Shown: piece by piece, positions 48,974 to 55,466 of the stretch
Layout of the letters: the number at the start of each line of letters is the position of its first letter
Position numbering within the stretch: the first letter of the stretch is position 1
Assembly (NCBI RefSeq): GCF_904846065.1
Contig: NZ_CAJGZV010000001.1
Span: 1,116,001 to 1,180,000, forward strand
DNA from: Psychrobacter immobilis
GTDB lineage: Bacteria; Pseudomonadota; Gammaproteobacteria; Pseudomonadales; Moraxellaceae
DNA: 64,000 nt
Reading direction: 5' to 3'
The notes under the pieces: generated by a model
What the model saw: the letters and a program-made list of their open reading frames with translations, nothing else
What the model was told of the DNA's origin: nothing
Databases searched by the model: none
Made by a program: the position numbers and the translations under genes

Positions 48974-49265
48974 TATTAAAACTAGCCGATTTGATGTAGC
49001 GGAATACCTGACAGATGAAACCCTTATCAATGCTTACTTGAACGAAGTATTGACCGATGGCGCACCTAATGAATTTATAGAAGCATTGAATGATGTTGCA
49101 AAAGCAAAGGGTATGAATGAGTTGGCAGAAAAGACAGGCATAAGACGTGAAAGTCTTTATAAGACATTGCGATCAGAGAAGCCACGTTTTGACACCATGT
49201 TAAAGATTATTGACGGTATGGGCTTGCAAGTTACCCTAACCCCTAAGGCAGAACTAGAAGCTTAA
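48966..49265 (+). CDS. HigA-like antitoxin (helix-turn-helix)
   Basis: 99-residue antidote protein: RFDVAEYLTDETLINAYLNE and an HTH (AKGMNELAEKTGIRRESLYK) with SEKPRFDTMLKIIDGMGLQV. It neutralises the upstream toxin and probably represses the pair. The start at 48966 is inside the toxin's last codons; the frame extends further upstream but only as overlap. Confidence 0.88.
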   Translation: MTNIKTSRFDVAEYLTDETLINAYLNEVLTDGAPNEFIEALNDVAKAKGMNELAEKTGIRRESLYKTLRSEKPRFDTMLKIIDGMGLQVTLTPKAELEA

Positions 49266-49286
49266 ATGTTTATTATTGACACCAAG

Positions 49287-49313
49287 GGCAGCCGTTTATC
49301 GTCTGCCTTTTTT
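49287..49313 (+). terminator. terminator right of the toxin-antitoxin pair
   Basis: ggcag / ctgcc stem with loop ccgtttatcgt and six T, 20 bases past the antitoxin stop. It shares ttatcgtctgcctttttt and the following atgga with the copy at 48520-48551. Confidence 0.8.
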
Positions 49314-49960
49314 ATGGACTGCAAAAACCTGAGGAAACCATGAGGTTAGGCGCTCAATACTCACTTGCAAATCATGGGCAGCATGTTGCCTTTTGTTGAC
49401 ATTCAAAACAGTTTGCCGACTGCCAGCATGTTAAGTTATGTTAAGGTTTAAAACTAAATGAGTGGTACTCAATGGACAGATCAAGCCCTTTTTATAGTGT
49501 AAAGAAACTAAGGTTTCCATAAGGTTTTAGATGTGAGCAGTTTTGCGCCTATCTCATGCAAAGGGTAATTTCTTAACAAGTACGAGCATGGGAACAACGG
49601 CAAGATTACGGCTAGTTTTCGGACACGTTAGAACCTCACATTCATTTCATTACTGGCAGCACCTACCACCCCATGATTACCACAAGGTTAGAACCGTATA
49701 AAACCGTACATTCAAAACCGATTAATACAGCCGCCGACTTGTCAAAACTTGTTATTCAAAACCTGACAAAACCTTACATTCAAAACCAAATCACACGCCG
49801 CCCCATGTTAACAAATGCTAACATTTTGCAAGGCAATCAATCATCATTGCCAATATCACAAAGCTATGCAGCATAAGGGCTTAGCTAATTAATGGACAAG
49901 TATCGCGCGCGCACGCGAGGCAAGCACCAATGACAGGGGTTTTTGAGCAATATAAAAAAG
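49314..49960. other. island non-coding region with ACATTCAAAACC repeats
   Basis: About 650 bases without a convincing gene; one short frame at 49673-49876 looks accidental. attcaaaac recurs at 49401, 49711, 49754 and 49779, three of them as (t/c)attcaaaacc at intervals near 43 and 25 bases. A cggacacgttag motif at 49620 reappears in the array further right. Confidence 0.5.
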
Positions 49961-50240
49961 GAGTTTTCGGAGTCCATAAAGGGGTAGTTTTTCGGACTGT
50001 CTTAAAAGGACTTGAGCAGGTTTTTGGACATCGTAGAGGGTAATTTTGCGAGTCCATAAAAGGGACTTTATGCACAGGTATCGTAAGGGACTTTTCGGAC
50101 ATCTTAAGCAGCGGTTAAAAATGAATTGTTGGACACGTTAGGGGTAGTTTATGGAACAGTACGCGCACGGGGCACATTTTGCCCATGCTGGGTAGTTTCG
50201 CGAGGCAGCATAAGGGACTTTTCGGACAGGTATCGCGAGG
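49961..50240. repeat. degenerate iteron-like array, about ten units
   Basis: Units related to cGGACa-N-TAAGGG-ACTTTT recur with spacing of mostly 22-25 bases, or about 33-35 and 48. Unit starts are near 49968, 49993, 50026, 50048, 50072, 50096, 50131, 50153, 50199 and 50223. An 18-bp segment taagggacttttcggaca is exact at 50084-50101 and 50211-50228, and gagtccataaa at 49970 and 50050. Spacing close to two helical turns suggests cooperative protein binding, as at replication origins. Confidence 0.65.
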
Positions 50241-50604
50241 CAATGCGAATTGATGCGAGCTAAACGCATAGAAACGCACGAAAAACGCACGCATTTAAGC
50301 GCCATTACTGAGCGCGTGCAGTGATTAGCAATTCAACCCCATGTAAGAAAGTAGCAAGATCATAATAGTATTGATTAAGTAATAACTGGATAAACGAATA
50401 TATAGAATAAACCTAGTAGTAAATATCTCACATCATGTTGAGCTGGCAAGCAGTGTTAATAATTACAAAATAATCTTTAGCCGATAGAGTAAGTATTGAA
50501 TAACAGCAAAATAAAAAACGATTGTTGGTATTATGGTTGGTATCGTCTATTTTAAAATTATTAATAATGTTTATTATCAATGACTTATATCTATAGTTTA
50601 GTTT
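50241..50604. other. right end of the island, non-coding
   Basis: Short ACGCA-type repeats (aaacgcata, aaacgcacg, aaaacgcacg, cgcacgc) around 50270-50295, then AT-rich DNA up to the attachment repeat. A ttggtattatggttggtat stretch near 50524 echoes ttggtattattgttggtat at about 41714, close to the left end. These matching ends may be integrase arm sites. Confidence 0.5.
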
Positions 50605-50621
50605 CCGCCATCTCCACCAAA
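50605..50621 (+). repeat. attR of the island
   Basis: ccgccatctccaccaaa, identical to 41597-41613. It is followed by a hairpin terminator also found downstream of the third copy at 52655. Confidence 0.88.
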
Positions 50622-50628
50622 TATTAAA

Positions 50629-50660
50629 AATCCGATCACTTAATGTGGTCGGATTTTTTT
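50629..50660 (+). terminator. displaced ssrA-type terminator, copy 1
   Basis: ccgatcac-ttaat-gtggtcgg stem and a T-run, directly after attR. It matches the copy at 52677-52702 except for three stem bases. Confidence 0.8.
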
Positions 50661-50697
50661 TTGGTTTAATTTTAAATGTAGATAGTTGAAATAAAAG

Positions 50698-51684
50698 TTA
50701 AAAGGGACAATCAACTGATTCTTCATTAGCAAAAAAAGTTATTTCGTAATTATAAGTATTATTGACGCAAATCTGTGCATCATTAACAGCATCAAATTGC
50801 TCGGCTGTTAAAGTGATAGCCATTGTAAAATCGATCACTTGCTGTGGCGATCTCAAATCTTTAGTTAAGTCATTAGCAGTAAAATGAATCTTAGCGATGT
50901 GGTTCTCAATTTTCACTGTAAAATTTTCATTGCCGAAATTACTAGACTCAAACCCTAGCTTTTTCTCCTCTGGTGTTAGACCGTTTAAGTATTCTTGAAT
51001 CGCATTCTTAAGTGGCGATTCTTTATTCACAAATCTAATGACATAGTCTGAGTCATCTAGATTTGGGTTTTCAAAATAAACTTTCACAGCTAATTTGTCT
51101 TTAATTGACTGCTTGCTAATTTTATTAAGATAGCTTTTATAGTTTTTGGTATATATAAATGATATCTTAGTCATCATCGCATCAGCTAATTTAGGATTAT
51201 CTCTTATAGTTGACTCTGTAGCAAAACCCCATAAAAATGGCTTAGAACAACTATCTTTATTACAGATTAAGTTGATAACTTCATTTCCATTTGATAGTTG
51301 GACTCTAGAATTTGGAAAAATATTAGCCTCATAACTCTTGTTTTTATAATACATATTTGTAGTTGTAAAAAAATTATATTCAGTCGGAGATAATTCATGG
51401 ACTTCTATAAGCGAAGGGTAAATTTCATATTCTTGGATTTTTATCTCTTCCTTAAATTTCTCAGAGTTTTTCCAGTAGGTACATACAGTATTATCTAGAT
51501 TAAACTGTGCGCATTTTAATTGAGGTTCGGATGTTTTTGATGATTGCATTTTTGGTTTATCTAAAAAAATATCTTCTTTATTAGTCTGAGGTAGCACTGA
51601 TTGATTTTTATTCTCCGCATTACTGCAACCTGCTAATGTAATAGATAATATTGTCAGTAAAATCCTATAAATATTTTTTTTCAT
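50698..51684 (-). CDS. lipoprotein with GerMN-like domain
   Basis: 328-residue predicted lipoprotein (LSITLAGC, lipid Cys 20). The C-terminal third (about 205-320) has the GerMN pattern: LKNAIQEYLNGLTPEEKKLG, then FTVKIENHIAKIHFTANDL. GerMN domains occur in spore germination proteins and various Gram-negative lipoproteins; the role here is unknown. It lies between the second and third copies of the ssrA 3' end, so it is probably cargo of an older insertion. Confidence 0.7.
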   Translation of the reverse strand: MKKNIYRILLTILSITLAGCSNAENKNQSVLPQTNKEDIFLDKPKMQSSKTSEPQLKCAQFNLDNTVCTYWKNSEKFKEEIKIQEYEIYPSLIEVHELSPTEYNFFTTTNMYYKNKSYEANIFPNSRVQLSNGNEVINLICNKDSCSKPFLWGFATESTIRDNPKLADAMMTKISFIYTKNYKSYLNKISKQSIKDKLAVKVYFENPNLDDSDYVIRFVNKESPLKNAIQEYLNGLTPEEKKLGFESSNFGNENFTVKIENHIAKIHFTANDLTKDLRSPQQVIDFTMAITLTAEQFDAVNDAQICVNNTYNYEITFFANEESVDCPF

Positions 51685-52056
51685 TTCTCATCCCTCAGGA
51701 AATCTTGGATCAAGTATAAGCTTACTATTATGATAAGGTGTGGGTTTGTTTCCAGAAGGAGAATTTGGTAAGTATTTTTTCATTAAAGCCACCAGTAAGT
51801 AATGGTGATCTTAGAGCAAATCAAGGCGCTAGGATTTTTCGATCATTACGTTTTCTTTAATACTTTAACACGTAAGCTATACAGTCAAAACGCCTTTATT
51901 AATACCCTATAAAATATAGGCTATAAAGGAGAAGTATTTTATTCAACTTTAAGGACTTTTTAACGTTTGATGAAGTAGGAGGAAGCAAGCTTGCCTAATG
52001 ATTTAGACATCGTGTATTGTAGGTACATTTGAATAAAACTGAGAGTAAACAATACA
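51685..52056. other. gap holding the integrase remnant
   Basis: Between the GerMN-like lipoprotein and the alanine-rich protein. Apart from the integrase fragment (51796-51934), no gene is seen. Confidence 0.5.
51796..51934 (+). pseudogene. integrase remnant
   Basis: The frame from 51805 reads VILEQIKALGFFDHYVFF and then NTLTRKLYSQNAFINTL, a TAA stop, NIGYKGE. This matches residues about 286-327 of the intact integrase (IKELGFSDQYVFFNTSTRK) at protein and DNA level. Only about 45 codons remain, and a stop replaces a Trp codon. It marks a former second element at this site. Confidence 0.88.
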
Positions 52057-52446
52057 ATGAAAGCATTAAACCAATTATTTACATTTCTATCAGGTGTAAT
52101 AACTTTGACTGTTTTTACTTTTGGAGTAGCAAATGCCCATAATGAATATGCCATGGCTGCAGCCAAACAACCTAGTGTAGAAGCATACACAAAAGCACAC
52201 GCAGCAGAAAAAGTAGCTAGGGCAGAAGCCATTGCGAAAGCAGACGTAGCCATTGCAAAAGCGAACGCAGCCATTGCAAAAGTAGAATCTGCTAGGGCAG
52301 CAGAAAAAGCAGTTAGGGCAGAAGAGAAAATAGCTAGGGCTAAAGCATACGCAGCTTGGGCAGAGTCCAATGCAGAATCAGCTAGGGTAAAACCAGAAAA
52401 GAGGATTGAGCGACTATCCACAGTTAAGCACTACAACCTACCATAA
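52057..52446 (+). CDS. exported Ala/Lys-rich coiled-coil protein
   Basis: 129 residues: a signal-peptide-like start (MKALNQLFTFLSGVITLTVF, cleavage likely after ANA), then a helix of short repeats (KADVAIAKANAAIAKVE, ARAAEKAVRAEEKIARAKAY) with nearly 40% Ala. It resembles alanine-rich periplasmic or cell-wall-associated helices such as Lpp-like spacers, but no lipobox is seen. The Shine-Dalgarno (GAGAG) is weak. Function unknown. Confidence 0.55.
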   Translation: MKALNQLFTFLSGVITLTVFTFGVANAHNEYAMAAAKQPSVEAYTKAHAAEKVARAEAIAKADVAIAKANAAIAKVESARAAEKAVRAEEKIARAKAYAAWAESNAESARVKPEKRIERLSTVKHYNLP

Positions 52447-52512
52447 GTAATTGTAAGATAATAAAGTCCACAGCGTAGCAATGACCTATCAATACAAGGG
52501 CCAGAAAGGCGT

Positions 52513-52616
52513 GCCACTATGACATCGAACTATTAAAGATCAAATGCAATTATGAGCGCCCGAGCATGGGCAATGGTGGCTTTACGCCAATACAGAAACT
52601 AAACCATACAGCTTAA
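52513..52616 (+). pseudogene. C-terminal remnant of an IS3-type transposase
   Basis: One frame reads HYDIELLKIKCNYERPSMG then NGGFTPIQKLNHTA and TAA. The NYERPxMGxGGxTPxQKL pattern is the usual C-terminus of IS3-family OrfB transposases. The rest of the element is absent. Confidence 0.7.
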
Positions 52617-52654
52617 TTCTATTTGATAAGTGTCTTATGGTTGGGATGATTACC

Positions 52655-52665
52655 TCTCCACCAAA
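52655..52665 (+). repeat. third, partial copy of the ssrA 3' end
   Basis: tctccaccaaa plus following atattaaaaatccgatc is identical to the sequence after 50611. It is presumably the right boundary of an older insertion and the original flank of ssrA. Confidence 0.8.
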
Positions 52666-52676
52666 TATTAAAAATC

Positions 52677-52702
52677 CGATCGCTTAATGCAGTCGGATTT
52701 TT
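52677..52702 (+). terminator. ssrA-type terminator, copy 2 (probably ancestral)
   Basis: ccgatcgc-ttaat-gcagtcgg stem and T-run. Relative to copy 1 an A-T pair is changed to G-C and one pair is lost to a mismatch. Confidence 0.8.
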
Positions 52703-52771
52703 TTGGTTTTTTTATTAGCTTTTCTAGCTACTATCATCGGTAAAGCTTGTAATGAATGTCTTTGCCTCGAG

Positions 52772-54193
52772 TTAGTTTGGTATAGGCGTCAAATCACGCT
52801 TATCGATCCAACCAAATTTAGTACCATTTTTATAAGATACTTGTACCCAGTCTTCATTTTGATCAATAGCTTCAATAGTATCTTTTTGGATATAGTAATT
52901 TGGTGGTGATCTAGATTCAAAGGTGTCAGACAATATTTCTGCCTTATCTGACGTGACGACGTACTTGGTGGGTGGTGGGGTACAGGGCTTAGTATCATCA
53001 GCAGGCGGCATACTATTAGTATATTCTTTTATGTGTTTTTGATTATTATCAATACAATAATAATATTCTCCACTAGGCATAGACCCTCCCATCGTAGTGG
53101 TTGAAACATACCAATCTTTATTTTTAAAGGTAAAATAGTAATTAATGTTTGGTTGACCTTTACTTGAAAAATATGTGCCAAGAATAAAACCATTATAGTT
53201 CGGTCGAGGTAATATATCGTATAAAAAGTAACCTCCATCGCTGGCATAATTTGACGTACTCAAGCTCAATTTGTATTTACCACCTTTGTCTCCAATAAGA
53301 ACATAAAGTTCGTCACCTTGATATAGATTAGCATTATCATTGATACGACTAATCACTAAATCATCTATGCCATCTGCAGTAACATCAAGAGTAAATATTT
53401 TAAACTGATTTTTTGTCAAATCCTTTTCGATTTCCTGCAGAGATAGTGGCCCATTAAATATGAATTCTTCAATGGTACCATCTATATTCCATGATTTAGA
53501 AATACCAAATCTTTTACCATTCTTATATTTACTGTCAGAGTGATAGATATTAGGATATAACGTGAATTTTGAATAACAGCGACCATTTTTGACACCATGG
53601 TCATAAGTGCATTCACCTGTTAGGTCACCTTGCTCATTCCATTTCTTAGATATACCATGCAAAACCCCATCTTTGTAAGTATCTTCACTCTTTTTTTGTC
53701 CATTTTCAAAATACTCAATCCAAGTCCCTGTTGGCAAATTATTTTTATAATAGGATTGTATTTTTTTACTACCAGACTCAAACAATACGGTTCTTATTCC
53801 TTCCCTTGGATAATAATTATTGGGATGGGCTACGTCCTCGTTATCGGTATAATCAAGCTTTCCCTCTGTCAATATATACGGATCTGTAAACTTATCTCCC
53901 AAGATAAAGAAATCCTGCACTAAATAACGATTATTAGATAATTTCTTAATGAGAACTCGATAATAATGCGCGTCTGACTTAGAGGATTGTTCAAGACCGG
54001 ATAAATCATGAGCTTCCATATACAGAACGATATTTCTCTTAGCGTTAATGTCGCTGTTAACGTTAGCCACTTTAGCCGTGGTTATCGTTCCTTCATTGCT
54101 TGGTTGATGTTCTGAAGAAGTTGATTGTGCATTACAAGCAACGATAGAGATTGGGGCTATTAGCAAAAGAAGTGTTTTCAGCGTATTTTTCAT
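52772..54193 (-). CDS. MORN-like / SH3b lipoprotein, candidate T6SS immunity
   Basis: 473 residues. Lipobox SIVAC (Cys 20). The middle (about 145-245) has toxin-antitoxin YwqK/MORN-like repeats (GTWIEYFENGQKKSEDTY, YKNGKRFGISKSW). The C-terminal ~65 residues look like an SH3b domain (YYIQKDTIEAIDQNEDWVQV, GWIDKRDL). It is the last gene of the vgrG unit, 34 bases after the previous stop. A peptidoglycan-facing lipoprotein here could protect against the upstream GH19 effector. Inferred from position and domains. Confidence 0.65.
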   Translation of the reverse strand: MKNTLKTLLLLIAPISIVACNAQSTSSEHQPSNEGTITTAKVANVNSDINAKRNIVLYMEAHDLSGLEQSSKSDAHYYRVLIKKLSNNRYLVQDFFILGDKFTDPYILTEGKLDYTDNEDVAHPNNYYPREGIRTVLFESGSKKIQSYYKNNLPTGTWIEYFENGQKKSEDTYKDGVLHGISKKWNEQGDLTGECTYDHGVKNGRCYSKFTLYPNIYHSDSKYKNGKRFGISKSWNIDGTIEEFIFNGPLSLQEIEKDLTKNQFKIFTLDVTADGIDDLVISRINDNANLYQGDELYVLIGDKGGKYKLSLSTSNYASDGGYFLYDILPRPNYNGFILGTYFSSKGQPNINYYFTFKNKDWYVSTTTMGGSMPSGEYYYCIDNNQKHIKEYTNSMPPADDTKPCTPPPTKYVVTSDKAEILSDTFESRSPPNYYIQKDTIEAIDQNEDWVQVSYKNGTKFGWIDKRDLTPIPN

Positions 54194-54227
54194 TTAATTT
54201 GCTCTTACTAGAAATTCAAAAAAATTG

Positions 54228-55466
54228 CTACAACCACTCACAATCATCATTGTAAGATGAAAACAAATATCCATTATCTTTGCAATTAAACGTTTGGTTC
54301 ATCTCATTCGATTCAGAGTTAAAAAAGCTTATTATATTTTTAATCACCTTAAAATCATCTGACTGAATGTCATAGGAAAAGCTCACAAACCTTTTACCAT
54401 ACTTGTTATCGTAGCAAGACATATATTCAATAGTAAACTTACCTGAGCTTGTACTGATATCTTCCAAACCGTCCATCATGCAGCCATTGATTGGATCCTT
54501 GAACATTAACGTGTTTTGTTGCCACAAATGACTTTTCCCGTTGACCGTTCGATATACGGAAATTTCAAGATCAAAGTTTCTATCGTCTTGTTCTTTAGGC
54601 TTTGCAACGCTTATGACATCGCTATCACCGTCCATATCTAAGTCAGCTTCTTTTTCTAAAATGACATTAGTAGGGTTATCACTAGATTGTAACTTGTCTA
54701 TGGCTGAATCAACTGCATTTAAATTACTTACATGAACGTAACCAACATTGGACTTGTTATGAACAAAAAGCCAATCGCCTTCTATCCATAAAGCAGTAGC
54801 TTTACTACCATTATTAAACTTACCTACACGTTTAGAATTAGAGCTAGGTAATTCTCTAATATTAGTATTGCCATCTTTATCTGCTACGATATAGCTTGTA
54901 TTAAGTATGCGAGGCGACATTGCTTGATAGAGCCCATAAAAAGTTTCAATAAATACTTCAAAAGACTGTGAGTTATTTGTCTTGAGGTAATATAGCTCGC
55001 TGGGAAATTCATCGTTCCAAATAACGTTACCAAAGTAAAATTTTGCAAAGCGTTTAAGTTCATCATTATTCAGATTGTCACTAATAATTATCAATAAGTT
55101 AGGATTATTAATGATTGTTTTTTGCATGTTGTGTTTGAACTGAGAAATTAAATCAACGTCCCATTCAATATTAGCGCCTATGCTTGCAAACGAGTGAGTT
55201 AACTCACTAGTAGAGTAATCAGAAATACTATCGAAAAAATTATTAATCATGTCTATTTTTTCTTCATCACCATACTGATTGGTATCAAGAAATAGCCTAA
55301 ATTCATGAGCGTCTTTAAAATGTAATGGGATATCAGATACTGACTGTTTTGGTGTAGTAATGCTACCGTCTGCATCCTTAGTCTCAGGTTTATTTGTATT
55401 ACCCGTACTGTCACAGGATACTAAGGCGAGGGTAGTTACTAATAATACAGATGTAAATGCTTTCAT
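54228..55466 (-). CDS. SH3b-domain lipoprotein, candidate immunity protein
   Basis: 412 residues with lipobox LALVSC (Cys 18) and an SH3b domain at about 195-255 (NTNIRELPSSNSKRVGKF, then WLFVHNKSNVGYVHVSNL). The remaining halves are not recognised; the C-terminal part has an acidic metal-site-like stretch EADLDMDGDSD. The start codon immediately follows the stop of the GH19 protein gene (55466/55467). That arrangement favours an effector-immunity pair. Confidence 0.65.
   Translation of the reverse strand: MKAFTSVLLVTTLALVSCDSTGNTNKPETKDADGSITTPKQSVSDIPLHFKDAHEFRLFLDTNQYGDEEKIDMINNFFDSISDYSTSELTHSFASIGANIEWDVDLISQFKHNMQKTIINNPNLLIIISDNLNNDELKRFAKFYFGNVIWNDEFPSELYYLKTNNSQSFEVFIETFYGLYQAMSPRILNTSYIVADKDGNTNIRELPSSNSKRVGKFNNGSKATALWIEGDWLFVHNKSNVGYVHVSNLNAVDSAIDKLQSSDNPTNVILEKEADLDMDGDSDVISVAKPKEQDDRNFDLEISVYRTVNGKSHLWQQNTLMFKDPINGCMMDGLEDISTSSGKFTIEYMSCYDNKYGKRFVSFSYDIQSDDFKVIKNIISFFNSESNEMNQTFNCKDNGYLFSSYNDDCEWL

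Larger units (their letters stand above)
41612..50621. mobile_element. integrative island in ssrA (about 9 kb)
   Basis: Bounded by 17-bp direct repeats of the ssrA 3' end, with a tyrosine integrase at the left end, an AlpA-like regulator, a DUF3987 P-loop protein, small unknown proteins, a toxin-antitoxin pair and repeat arrays. No capsid, tail, lysis or conjugation gene is present. It therefore resembles a phage-satellite-like or P4-like integrative element more than a prophage or ICE. Confidence 0.85.

Noticed and set aside
49673..49876. 67-codon plus-strand frame in the island's non-coding region
   Set aside because: Its sequence follows the ACATTCAAAACC DNA repeats, lacks a ribosome-binding site and resembles no protein; better explained by the repeats.
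49881..50102. 73-codon minus-strand frame across the iteron-like array
   Set aside because: Produced by the repeat units read in one frame; composition (Cys/Pro/Thr repeats) follows the DNA periodicity.
49961..50240. Possible CRISPR array
   Set aside because: Units are degenerate, spacing is too short and irregular, there are no unique spacers between exact repeats, and no cas genes are nearby.
41612..50621. Complete prophage or conjugative element
   Set aside because: No capsid, terminase, tail, lysis, relaxase or type IV secretion genes are present in the 9 kb.
51960..52421. 153-codon alanine/serine-rich open frame on the minus strand
   Set aside because: It is the antisense shadow of the repeat-rich plus-strand gene at 52057-52446, which has a signal peptide and sensible start; the minus frame has no ribosome-binding site or recognisable domain.
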